Assembly (NCBI RefSeq): GCF_002896875.1
Contig: NZ_CP023278.1
Span: 4,162,501-4,226,500 of the forward strand
Source: Nostoc sp. CENA543
GTDB taxonomy: Bacteria; Cyanobacteriota; Cyanobacteriia; Cyanobacteriales; Nostocaceae
Length of the DNA stretch: 64,000 nucleotides
Direction: 5' to 3'
This document shows positions 26,109 to 34,045 of this stretch, piece by piece. Below the pieces are notes generated by a model. The model worked only from the letters and a program-made list of their open reading frames with translations. It searched no databases and was not told where the DNA came from. How positions within the stretch are numbered: the first letter of the stretch is position 1; each line of letters starts with the position of its first letter. The translations under genes were made by a program, and so were the position numbers.

Positions 26109-26675
26109 ATGAGTAAAAATACTCTATCAACACGTTTGTACCCTACTCGCATTGACATTCCTGCTGAAGTCAGAGAGCAAGTTGCCAGCCTTCTCAACCA
26201 AACTTTAGCAGCAACTTTAGACTTAAAAACTCAAGCTAAACAAGCTCATTGGAATGTGAAAGGGACTGATTTTTATCAGTTACACGAATTATTTGATGAA
26301 CTAGCAAGCGAGTTAGAAGAGTTTGTTGACATGGTGGCAGAACGAGTCACCGCTTTAGGTGGATATGCCGTCGGCACAGCTCGCAAAGCTGCTGAAAACT
26401 CCATCTTGCCAGAATATCCCTTTGATATTTTGGATGGACAAGAACACGTAGCAGCTTTAGCAGACCGCTTTGCACCCTATGCCAAGCATATCCGAGAAGC
26501 GATCGCTAAAACCGATGAATTAGGTGATGCTGATACTGCTGACCTTTACACAGAGGTTTCCCGCACCATTGATAAACGGTTATGGTTCTTAGAAGCACAT
26601 CTGCAAGCATCAGCAGTCAAAAACGGAAATGGTACAGCTAGTGCTAAAACTCCACAAACAGCTGCACTGAAGTAA
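26109..26675 (+). CDS. Dps family ferritin-like DNA protection protein
   Basis: The start is the ATG at 26109 (MSKNTLSTRLY), ten codons inside the longest frame, which opens at a GTG. The 188-residue protein shows the Dps ferroxidase signature AKQAHWNVKGTDFYQLHELF with DELASELEEFVDMVAERV after it, where the His, Asp and Glu residues bind iron across the dimer interface. The tail (NGNGTASAKTPQ) is flexible and could bind DNA or mediate contacts. Dps dodecamers store iron and detoxify hydrogen peroxide. A good terminator follows. Confidence 0.93.
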   Translation: MSKNTLSTRLYPTRIDIPAEVREQVASLLNQTLAATLDLKTQAKQAHWNVKGTDFYQLHELFDELASELEEFVDMVAERVTALGGYAVGTARKAAENSILPEYPFDILDGQEHVAALADRFAPYAKHIREAIAKTDELGDADTADLYTEVSRTIDKRLWFLEAHLQASAVKNGNGTASAKTPQTAALK

Positions 26676-26724
26676 ATATTTCTGAAAGAATTTCTGCTTG
26701 TAAATCCCATAGTATCCTTTTGGT

Positions 26725-26759
26725 AAGTACGCCACTTTTAAGTGCGTACTTTTCATTTT
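26725..26759 (+). terminator. terminator downstream of dps
   Basis: AAGTACGCCAC and GTGCGTACTT pair with one bulged base around a TTTTAA loop, followed by a T-rich stretch to 26759. Confidence 0.75.
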
Positions 26760-26897
26760 ATTGGTATATATTCTAATATTTAGATAGTTCAAATTCAGAC
26801 AGAAAACTTAGGAAATTAACCAGTTAAAGATTAATTGAAATGCGCTAAAAGATTCGTCTTTTTGAATATTAAAAACATTAGAAAGCGAGGTAAATAT

Positions 26898-27614
26898 ATG
26901 GCTCCTAATACCGTTAACTACCTAATTCATGGTCGCAGCGATCGCGGTCGCAGTCACACTGGTTGGCTCGATAGTTATCACACATTTTCCTTCAGCAGTT
27001 TTTATGATCCCAATCGCATGGGATTCCGTTCTCTCAGAGTAATTAACGATGACCGCATTGCACCCGGTGCAGGATTTCCTACTCACGGACATCGGGACAT
27101 GGAAATTTTGACCTATGTGCTATCAGGTGCAGTGGAACACAAAGATAGTTTGGGTACAGGCTCAGTTATTCGTCCTGGTGACGTTCAAATTATGAGTGCT
27201 GGTACTGGCATCTACCACAGTGAATTTAATCATTCCCAAACTGAACCACTCCACCTCTTACAAATCTGGATTTTACCTGATCAACAAGGACTAGCACCCA
27301 GATATGAACAAAAAGCTTTTTCTGCTGAAGAAAAACGCGGTCAAATCCGTTTAGTTGCAGCTAAAGATGGACGTGATGGTGCTGTTACTATTCACCAAGA
27401 CGTAGATATCTACGCCTCTGTTTTAGAACCAGGTGATGTAGTGAATTATCATCTCAAACCAAATCGTCATGCTTGGTTACAAATTGCTCAAGGTGTTGCA
27501 ACTTTGCATGGAGAAGAATTAAGAGCAGGTGATGGTGTGCAAATCAATGGCGAAGAAAAGTTAGAAATTGGTACTAGCATTGGTACAGAATTTCTACTGT
27601 TTGATTTAGCTTAA
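26898..27614 (+). CDS. pirin family protein (bicupin)
   Basis: The ATG at 26898 follows AAGCGAGG at a normal distance; the 21 codons upstream are basic and unlike pirins. The 238-residue protein has the pirin N-terminal cupin with metal ligands in [16 protein letters not shown] and [12 protein letters not shown], the [20 protein letters not shown] start, and a second, less conserved cupin ([18 protein letters not shown]). Members act as quercetin 2,3-dioxygenases or redox-linked regulators. It stands between two terminators and is probably monocistronic. Confidence 0.92.
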   Translation: MAPNTVNYLIHGRSDRGRSHTGWLDSYHTFSFSSFYDPNRMGFRSLRVINDDRIAPGAGFPTHGHRDMEILTYVLSGAVEHKDSLGTGSVIRPGDVQIMSAGTGIYHSEFNHSQTEPLHLLQIWILPDQQGLAPRYEQKAFSAEEKRGQIRLVAAKDGRDGAVTIHQDVDIYASVLEPGDVVNYHLKPNRHAWLQIAQGVATLHGEELRAGDGVQINGEEKLEIGTSIGTEFLLFDLA

Positions 27615-27704
27615 GGCGGAATCCATAACGGCTCCTAGAACTCTGACTGATGATAGAATTAGGAGTTCTAAGTTCTCAAGATAAGTAACATCTTATAGTT
27701 TTAG

Positions 27705-27734
27705 TAGCATGAATATTATTCATGCTATTTTTTT
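27705..27734. terminator. bidirectional terminator between pirin and MerR genes
   Basis: TAGCATGAATA, one T, and TATTCATGCTA form an 11-pair perfect inverted repeat followed by seven T. The preceding A-rich side suits the converging gene. Confidence 0.8.
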
Positions 27735-27740
27735 GACTAT

Positions 27741-28148
27741 TTAATGTAATTTCTCTTCACTACTTTTTTGATACTCTTGATTGAGCTTCTCTATTTGATT
27801 CTGGGTGATGGTGTTGCGCTTGGTAGTCAAATATTGCTGAATCTCTTTAAGTTGTTGAATTTTTGTGGCGATTTCCTCAAGTTTAGAATCAATTATTTTT
27901 AACTTTTCAGATGTCGGCATAGAAACACTTCCCCAAGTATCCATGAGATACTTCATTTCATTAAGTGTGAACCCCAGGGATTTACCCTGTTTGATCATGA
28001 CGATTCGATCTAGTGCTTCTTGACTAAATTCCATGTAGGTTCTTGTTCCGGCTTGGCGTACTTGCGCTGTAATGAGTCCCAGTTTTTCGTAAAAACGTAG
28101 TGTGTCTTTTGATAATCCCGTTCTCTTGGATAATTCACCAATTAACAT
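27741..28148 (-). CDS. MerR family transcriptional regulator
   Basis: I use the ATG at 28148 (MLIGELSKRTGLSKDTLRFY), preceded by GAGG; the frame extends 17 codons more without a ribosome-binding site. The 135-residue protein has the MerR head with RFYEKLGLI, a wing, and a long dimerisation helix from about 75 on. It has no cysteine in the effector region, so it is not a thiol-based metal or SoxR-type sensor. A dyad with MerR-type spacing lies in the 95-base gap to the divergent SDR gene, which it probably activates. Confidence 0.88.
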   Translation of the reverse strand: MLIGELSKRTGLSKDTLRFYEKLGLITAQVRQAGTRTYMEFSQEALDRIVMIKQGKSLGFTLNEMKYLMDTWGSVSMPTSEKLKIIDSKLEEIATKIQQLKEIQQYLTTKRNTITQNQIEKLNQEYQKSSEEKLH

Positions 28149-28177
28149 TACAACAACCTCAATCTTCTCAAAATCTC

Positions 28178-28209
28178 TTGACTGTGGAGTATAGTCCATA
28201 GTTTACGCT
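28178..28209 (+). promoter_or_regulatory. MerR-type promoter/operator of the SDR-epimerase operon
   Basis: TTGACT (28178-28183) and TACGCT (28204-28209) are separated by 20 bases, the overlong spacing that MerR proteins correct. Between them lies the dyad ACTGTGGA-N6-TCCATAGT (28181-28202; one mismatch), centred in the spacer. This is the arrangement of MerR, SoxR and BmrR promoters. Confidence 0.7.
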
Positions 28210-28242
28210 GCTTGATATCAACTCTTAAGCAGCGATATCAAG
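28207..28242 (+). promoter_or_regulatory. leader with two competing stem-loops before the SDR start
   Basis: GCTGCTT (28207-28213) can pair with AAGCAGC (28227-28233). Alternatively CTTGATATC (28211-28219) pairs perfectly with GATATCAAG (28234-28242), which abuts the ATG at 28244. The two stems share the bases CTT, so they exclude each other at that point. The second would hide the ribosome-binding region. The role is inferred; the dyad could also be a DNA-level site. Confidence 0.45.
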
Positions 28243-28243
28243 T

Positions 28244-29062
28244 ATGAATAAAACCGTTTTAATTACAGGTGCTTCCAGTGGAATTGGTGAAGCCACCGCA
28301 CAGTATTTTCTGCAAAAAGGTTGGAACGTGTCAGCAACGATGCGATTACCGACTAAAGCCGATACTTTGAAAACTGCACCCAATATCATTTATCCCCGGC
28401 TAGATGTTACAGTCCCCGCAACCATCAAAGCCGCTATAGATGAAACACTTGCACAATTTGGGCGAATTGATGTGTTAGTCAATAATGCTGGATATGCCTT
28501 AATGGGGCCATTGGAAGGAGTGACATCTGAACAATTACAACAACAGTTTCAGACCAATTTTTTCGGACTGGTAAATACAATTCAAGCCATTTTGCCAATT
28601 TTTCGTCACCAGAAAGGAGGCACAATCATCAATGTTGCATCAATTGGTGGTCGTCTTGCCTTTCCTCTTACTTCCTCTTATCATGCGACAAAATGGGCAG
28701 TAGAAGGACTATCTGAGTCGTTATCTTATGAGTTACAACGTTTTGGAATTCAGGTGAAAATCATTGAACCAGGTGGGATTAAAACCAATTTTATTCATCG
28801 TGGTACTGTTTGGGTAAGTCATCCTGATTACACCATGATGATAGAAAACATGAACAGCTTTATGAAAAGAATAGATGCTGCGCTCCCTGGGCCTGAAGGA
28901 GTTGCTAGAAGTATTTATCAAGCCGCAAATGATCGCTCAGGTAGACTGCGTTATTCACCTTACGGCGAGACTTTTTTTTGGTTGCACGCCTTGCTTCCTC
29001 AACCAGTATGGCGATCGCTCATCAGCAACATCATGCTGGGAAAAAGTTGGAGGAGAGCCTAA
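28244..29062 (+). CDS. short-chain dehydrogenase/reductase
   Basis: The 272-residue enzyme begins MNKTVLITGASSGIGEATAQ, with the TGxxxGIG cofactor motif, then VLVNNAGYAL, the catalytic serine in INVASIGG and the SYHATKWAVEGL YxxxK motif (classical SDR). PGGIKTNF after the active site is typical. An arginine in MRLPTK after the second strand suggests NADP preference. It is the first gene of a two-gene operon; its stop overlaps the next start in TAATG. The divergent MerR gene probably controls both. Confidence 0.92.
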   Translation: MNKTVLITGASSGIGEATAQYFLQKGWNVSATMRLPTKADTLKTAPNIIYPRLDVTVPATIKAAIDETLAQFGRIDVLVNNAGYALMGPLEGVTSEQLQQQFQTNFFGLVNTIQAILPIFRHQKGGTIINVASIGGRLAFPLTSSYHATKWAVEGLSESLSYELQRFGIQVKIIEPGGIKTNFIHRGTVWVSHPDYTMMIENMNSFMKRIDAALPGPEGVARSIYQAANDRSGRLRYSPYGETFFWLHALLPQPVWRSLISNIMLGKSWRRA

Positions 29063-30051
29063 TGAAAGCTTTTGTGACAGGTGGTTCTGGGTTTGTTGGT
29101 CGCTGTATGATTACGATGCTGCGTGATCGAGGAGATGAAGTTGTGGCTTTGGCGCGATCGGAGCAAACAGCAAAACAAGTGACTCAATTAGGAGCTAAAG
29201 CCGTCCGGGGTGATCTGCTCAATCAACAAGCAATGATTCAAGGAATGCAAGGTTGCGACATTGTATTTCATATTGCAGGCTATTTAAGCAGTTGGGGGAA
29301 ATACGAAGATTTCTACAAAACCAATGTTGTAGGAACTGAGTGTGCGCTAGCGGCTGCACAAGCGGCGAATGTTCCTTGCTTTGTTCAAATTGGTGCATCG
29401 GCTACTGTTTTCAATAGCCAACCTCTATCTCAAGTTGACGAATCATACCCTCTCCAGCAACCTCAATTTTCGCCTTACATTGCTACAAAAAGTATTGCTG
29501 AACAAAAAGTCATTGCAGCCAATCGGCCGGGATTTAGAACTTCTGTAGTTCGTCCCTCTTGGATTTGGGGGAACGGCGACCATGCTTTACCTCAATTAGT
29601 AAAAGCAGTCAAAACTCGACAATTTGTCTGGATTGATCAGGGCAATTATCCTTATATGACAACTCATGTTGCCAATGTCTGTCATGGGGCAATTTTAGCA
29701 GCCGAACGGAGTCCTGGAGGACAATCCTACTTTCTGAGTGATGGAGATGTGGTGCAGTTTCGTATATGGTTGACGACATTACTCCAAATTGCTGGAGTCA
29801 AACCAACTAACTTGAGTATCCCTAGATGGCTGGCTTGGAATATCGCCCTATTGGTGGAAACAATTTGGACAATCACGCAACGCCAAGATGTTCCACCGAT
29901 TACTCGTACGATGATTAGGTTAATCGGTCAGGAATTAACATTTAGCGATAGTAAAGCACGATTAGAAATTGATTATGCTCCTATTGTGAGTCGTGATTTT
30001 GGGTTAGCCGAATTGGCAAATTTTATAAATAATCTCTGTGGGAAGATATAA
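29062..30051 (+). CDS. NAD-dependent epimerase/dehydratase (extended SDR)
   Basis: The true start is the ATG at 29062 (MKAFVTGGSGFVGRCMITML), translationally coupled to the SDR stop; 28 codons upstream overlap the SDR gene and are not coding in this frame. The 329-residue protein has the extended-SDR motif TGGSGFVG, HIAGY, a YIATKSIAEQKV catalytic YxxxK and VVRPSWIWGNGD. It resembles 3-beta-hydroxysteroid dehydrogenase/isomerase-like and dihydroflavonol-reductase-like enzymes. The substrate is unknown. Confidence 0.9.
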   Translation: MKAFVTGGSGFVGRCMITMLRDRGDEVVALARSEQTAKQVTQLGAKAVRGDLLNQQAMIQGMQGCDIVFHIAGYLSSWGKYEDFYKTNVVGTECALAAAQAANVPCFVQIGASATVFNSQPLSQVDESYPLQQPQFSPYIATKSIAEQKVIAANRPGFRTSVVRPSWIWGNGDHALPQLVKAVKTRQFVWIDQGNYPYMTTHVANVCHGAILAAERSPGGQSYFLSDGDVVQFRIWLTTLLQIAGVKPTNLSIPRWLAWNIALLVETIWTITQRQDVPPITRTMIRLIGQELTFSDSKARLEIDYAPIVSRDFGLAELANFINNLCGKI

Positions 30052-30159
30052 ACTATAGCCTGCTGAAGTGAAGAGGGTTAGACTCATGCTAGGCTGTTGA
30101 CTTTGATGGAATTTGGGGTTTTTTAGTTCATACTATTTTTATGTCCGTGCAAAATCTCT

Positions 30160-30372
30160 CTGGTGTCATTGCGAGGGTTCGTGTTAGCGTCTCCATCAGG
30201 AGAAGCGAAGCAATCGCAAAGTCTCTGGGATTGCTACCATGCGGGAACACTTGTCTGCGACACACTACGCGAACGTGAACGCTTCGCTCTTTACGAGACA
30301 CTTCGCGAACGCAATGACAGAACATAAATTGTGTATGAATTTTGACCTCTTAAAAAGCCACAGAGTCAACAG
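30160..30372. repeat. dispersed repeat region including an 81-base block duplicated at 41135
   Basis: The region carries GC-rich inverted pieces (GAGAAGCGAAGCAATCGC, ACGTGAACGCTTCGCTC, CACTTCGCGAACGC). Positions 30292-30372 align without gaps to 41135-41215 with five differences. No gene is visible in the 387 bases between 30052 and 30438; a 65-codon minus frame here is made of repeat sequence. Confidence 0.85.
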
Positions 30373-30438
30373 CGTAGACTTATTCTGAGTTATGTTCTCT
30401 GATAAATTAGAAACAGTCAACTAAACTCAAAAATAAAG

Positions 30439-31293
30439 GTGTCTGCACCAGAAATTCCCCAGCATTTACATCTGCTTTCCAGTGATGCAGCCGGATGGGA
30501 CGGTTTGCACCTCATTTATGAGCTTGAACCAGCCGATGAAATGCCGGAAATTAATTTGCATCAGCATTTTATTGTGATCTGCCAAGATAATGTGCGCGTA
30601 GGATGGCTGTTAAATGGCAGGTGGCAATATATTGACTATACTGCTGGGGATATGATGATTTTTCCTGCAAATCAACTCCTTCCGAGAGCGCAAGTTGAAT
30701 CAGAAGTGGGATTAATTGAATTATTCTTAGAGCCAGAGACTTTAGCTCGTGCTGTTCGTGAATATATCGATGTAGACAAAATTGAACTTGTACCGCATTT
30801 ACAGTTGCGTGATCCCTTAATTCAGCAAATGGGAATGGCACTGAAAACTGAGTTAGAAATAGGAAAAGCTGACAGTAAACTTTATGCAGATTCAATGTCT
30901 ACAGCACTTTCTGCCCATTTATTGCGGCGATACGCATCACACAAACCGCAAAATCAAAACTGTAATAATGGCTTACCTAAGTATAAATTAAACGCTGCAA
31001 TTGATTACATCAATGCACATTTAGACCAAAATTTAACCTTGGACAAAATTGCCGCTTCAGTTTATCTGAGTTCCCATTATTTTGCGAGTTTATTTAAACA
31101 ATCTACAGGGATGACACCATATCAATATGTGACAAAATGCCGAATTGAAAAGGCTAAACAGTTACTACGAAAACATGATTTACCCTTAGTAGAAATTTGT
31201 CAGCAAGTAGGCTTTCAAAATCAAAGCCATTTCACCAGAGTCTTTCGTCAACATACCGCTACAACACCAAAAGCCTATCGAGATGGAATTTGA
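30439..31293 (+). CDS. AraC family transcriptional regulator (paralogue of the one at 24688)
   Basis: The frame opens with a GTG at 30439 and gives 284 residues. The N-terminal cupin-like part includes HQHFIVICQDN and YTAGDMMIFPANQLLPRA. The C-terminal AraC domain (about 185-284) has LTLDKIAASVYLSSHYFASL, LVEICQQVGFQNQSHFTRVF and TTPKAYRDG. Over the DNA-binding part it is clearly related to the regulator at 24688 (same spacing, shared QSTG..P.QYV.. CRIE.AK motif). The neighbouring ferric-reductase-like gene 150 bases downstream is a possible target or operon partner. Confidence 0.87.
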   Translation: MSAPEIPQHLHLLSSDAAGWDGLHLIYELEPADEMPEINLHQHFIVICQDNVRVGWLLNGRWQYIDYTAGDMMIFPANQLLPRAQVESEVGLIELFLEPETLARAVREYIDVDKIELVPHLQLRDPLIQQMGMALKTELEIGKADSKLYADSMSTALSAHLLRRYASHKPQNQNCNNGLPKYKLNAAIDYINAHLDQNLTLDKIAASVYLSSHYFASLFKQSTGMTPYQYVTKCRIEKAKQLLRKHDLPLVEICQQVGFQNQSHFTRVFRQHTATTPKAYRDGI

Positions 31294-31442
31294 TTAGAGG
31301 TAGGGAGCAAAGGAAAATTAAGTTTAACTAGGCTTTTTTCTCGTGATTCGGAAGATTAGAACATTTTTCGGTAGGATAGGCAAGACAGGAACAGTCAGCG
31401 ATCGCTAAACTCAGTACCTATCGTCAAAAATTTCGCAAAATT

Positions 31443-32039
31443 ATGACAGGTACTAAATTTTCTGGGCAAGGATGGAATATTGTCGGTTTCTCTACCCTGG
31501 CGATTGGTGCGATGATGACTGTGATTTTTCTGTTCCAGGGTATTGATGAGGCGGGAATGCGGATGGCGATTCGAGCAACTGCGCGTACTTCCTGTATCTT
31601 ATTTATTGCAGCTTTTGTGGCTGCTGCTTTACGTAGAATTTGGTCAAATACTTATACTGCTTGGCTGTTGAAAAATCGCCGCTATTTTGGTCTTGCAATG
31701 GCAGTATCCCATACATACCACGCGATCGCCTGGACTGGTTTGTGGTTTGTGACATCTGGCCACAGTCCTCAGTTTGGTGTCCCGGCAATTTTAGGTTATG
31801 TTTTCCTAGCGGCTATGACTCTCACTTCCTTTCGTCGTTTGGCTAATTTATTAAGTCAACGTGTTTGGCAGATTTTACACACTACGGGAATGTACTACTT
31901 TTGGTTAGCTTTTACCGTAGAATTTGGTCTAAAACTGACCCAATCACCATTGATTTATTTACCTTTTTTCAGTTTATTAGTGTTAGCTATGTTGCTGCGT
32001 TTTTTACCTGTGAACAAACACAGAAAGTTAGCTAGTTAA
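31443..32039 (+). CDS. ferric reductase-like transmembrane protein
   Basis: This 198-residue protein has six hydrophobic segments. Histidines in two of them, AVSHTYHAIAWTGLW and WQILHTTGMYYFW, are placed like the haem ligands of the ferric-reductase/MsrQ/NOX membrane domain. There is no FAD or NAD domain, so it would be a haem-binding electron-transfer unit only, as in MsrQ. No MsrP gene is adjacent. The membrane location is sure; haem binding is inferred from histidine placement. Confidence 0.72.
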   Translation: MTGTKFSGQGWNIVGFSTLAIGAMMTVIFLFQGIDEAGMRMAIRATARTSCILFIAAFVAAALRRIWSNTYTAWLLKNRRYFGLAMAVSHTYHAIAWTGLWFVTSGHSPQFGVPAILGYVFLAAMTLTSFRRLANLLSQRVWQILHTTGMYYFWLAFTVEFGLKLTQSPLIYLPFFSLLVLAMLLRFLPVNKHRKLAS

Positions 32040-32517
32040 CATTAATGGCGGCGGGGTTTTTAAAATTATACCTGTCCAGAGAAAATATAGTTATTAACAT
32101 CATATTTGCTCACACCTTAACTAAAAATGAAATAGAAAATTTGTAGAGATGTTTAATAAAACACCTCTACATTTGCCCTTTACTACTTATTGTTTTGTTC
32201 TGCTGTTAATCATGAACATTTTTTTGAATTTTCGAGGAAAATTTTATTCTTTTTTCAGTATTAAATCAAAAAAGATATCAATCGTAAAATTAGATAATTT
32301 GACGCTAAAAAGAATGAGACATAGCGATCGCTTGACTGTAAACTATCATTTATCATTCACCTTTAGGTAGATTAGGGAATCACCATAAGAAAGTATATTT
32401 GGGTCTAATAGCACAAAATGGAGCCAAAATCTTCATGCTAAATCTGTAAAATCAATGCCAAACTTTCCTTTGTGGATTCACTTCTAGTCAACTTGTTTTG
32501 TAGGTTTGCTCTTAGCT
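32040..32517. other. long AT-rich intergenic region
   Basis: The 478 bases before the RND adaptor start contain only a 73-codon plus frame of low-complexity Phe/Lys-rich sequence, not credible as a gene, and one GCGATCGC. I see no terminator or clear operator. Confidence 0.4.
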
Positions 32518-33837
32518 ATGTCATCCCCTGAATCTCAAACCAATTCTCCAGACAATTTTCCCCAATCATCCTATGATCCACCCCCAGAAAACCGCCGGGG
32601 ATTGCGGTTATTGATAGCTGGTATGTTGCTGTTGGTTGGTGGAACAGCCGCAGTTTGGCGATTATTGACTCCTGTAAATCCAGCACCAGCTGCTAATGCT
32701 CAACCATCAGGGGTAAGAGTTAAAGTTGCACCAGTCCAAGTAGGAACAATTGAAGACAGTACAGATTTTGTCGCTAGCTTAGAATCCCGGCTGTCCGTAA
32801 AGCTGCAACCGAGAATTCAAGGGCAAGTTACCCAAATATACGTCAGATCAGGAGATGCGATCGCCGCAGGTGCAGCCGTCATGCAAATCGACCCCAGACA
32901 GCAACAAGCTGCACTACTAGGGAACGATGCCGCCGCCGATGCAGCTAGAGCGCAGTTAGAAAACGCCTATGCTACCCTCAGATCCCTAGAAGCCGAAAGA
33001 TTATCTAATTTAGCTGATTTACGCTTAAATCAGCAGGATTATCAAAGATACACGACTTTAGCAACCCAAGGGGCAGTTTCCCGACAAACTAAAGACCAAG
33101 CAGCCAACAAACTGTCAATAGCCCAAGCTAATCTCAGAGCCATAGATTCGAGGATTCAAGCCCAAAAAGCCAGCATCGCCCAAGCCCAAAAAACTTGGCA
33201 GCAAGCACAGACAAACACAGCCCAACAACAATTCCAACTGCAATATTACAGAATTACTGCCCCCTTTTCGGGAACTGTGGGCAATATTCCCGTAAAACTG
33301 GGTGATTTCGTTACCACATCTACACAATTAGCCACCATCACCCAAAACCAACCTTTAGAAGTTAATGTCTCCGTCCCCTTGGAACGAGCCTCCCAACTAC
33401 GTAAGGGAATGCCTGTAGAGATTATGAATCCCCAAGGTCAAGTTTTGGGTACAAGCAGAGTATTTTTCATTGCTCCTAACGCCACCAACGACACCCAAAC
33501 CGTCCTCATTAAAGCCATCTACCCAAATTCTAATAATCAACTCAGAGCCGACCAACTAATCAGAGCTAGAGTAATTTGGAATCAACGTCCAGGGGTATTA
33601 ATTCCCACAACAGCCATATCACGCATTGCTGGTAATACCTTTGTCTATGTTGCTCAAACAGAAACATCGCCCCAAGGAGGATCGCAATTAGTCGCCCGTC
33701 AAAAACGTGTGCAACTGGGCGATATTCGTCGCAATAACTATCAAGTCCTTTCAGGGTTACAACCACAGGATAAAATTATCGTCTCAGGCTTGCTCAATCT
33801 CCAAGACGGCGCGCCAATTGTGCCTGATTCTTTTTAG
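32518..33837 (+). CDS. RND efflux membrane fusion (adaptor) protein
   Basis: The ATG at 32518 (MSSPESQTNSP) is preferred to a TTG four codons upstream. The 439-residue AcrA/MexA-type adaptor has a cytoplasmic start, one membrane helix (about 35-55, RGLRLLIAGMLLLVGGTAAV), lipoyl halves LQPRIQGQVTQIYVRSGDAI and YYRITAPFSGTVGNIPVKLG, an alpha-helical hairpin rich in Ala/Gln, and a C-terminal barrel with GVLIPTTAISRI. It should link the RND pump encoded next to an outer-membrane channel, whose gene is not in this window. Confidence 0.9.
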   Translation: MSSPESQTNSPDNFPQSSYDPPPENRRGLRLLIAGMLLLVGGTAAVWRLLTPVNPAPAANAQPSGVRVKVAPVQVGTIEDSTDFVASLESRLSVKLQPRIQGQVTQIYVRSGDAIAAGAAVMQIDPRQQQAALLGNDAAADAARAQLENAYATLRSLEAERLSNLADLRLNQQDYQRYTTLATQGAVSRQTKDQAANKLSIAQANLRAIDSRIQAQKASIAQAQKTWQQAQTNTAQQQFQLQYYRITAPFSGTVGNIPVKLGDFVTTSTQLATITQNQPLEVNVSVPLERASQLRKGMPVEIMNPQGQVLGTSRVFFIAPNATNDTQTVLIKAIYPNSNNQLRADQLIRARVIWNQRPGVLIPTTAISRIAGNTFVYVAQTETSPQGGSQLVARQKRVQLGDIRRNNYQVLSGLQPQDKIIVSGLLNLQDGAPIVPDSF

Positions 33838-34044
33838 GGAATGGGGAATGGGGAATGGGGGACAAGGGGGACAAGAGACCTATTGCATAAATCTTTTTTT
33901 GCCTCACGCAAAGGCGCAAAGACGCAAAGAAAGACGCTTGAATCATTACTTTTGCAAGGTGTCTAAGGTAGACAAGGATCATTTTACCTCAATGCCCTAT
34001 GCCCAATTCCCCATTCCCAATGCCCAATGCCCCATTCCCTAATA
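33836..34044. repeat. GGGAATG/CCCAATG repeats between RND genes
   Basis: GGGAATGGGGAATGGGGAAT opens the spacer, GACAAGGGGGACAAG follows, then CGCAAAGACGCAAAG and finally CCCAATGCCCAATGCCCC before the pump start. The arrays separate the two genes of what should be one operon. Confidence 0.85.
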
Positions 34045-34045
34045 T

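Noticed and set aside
30128-30325. 65-codon minus-strand frame
   Set aside because: It is translated dispersed repeat (CTTCGCGAACGC-type) sequence.
32149-32370. 73-codon frame in the spacer before the RND adaptor
   Set aside because: Phe/Lys/Ser-rich low-complexity translation of AT-rich DNA, no ribosome-binding site, no similarity I recognise.
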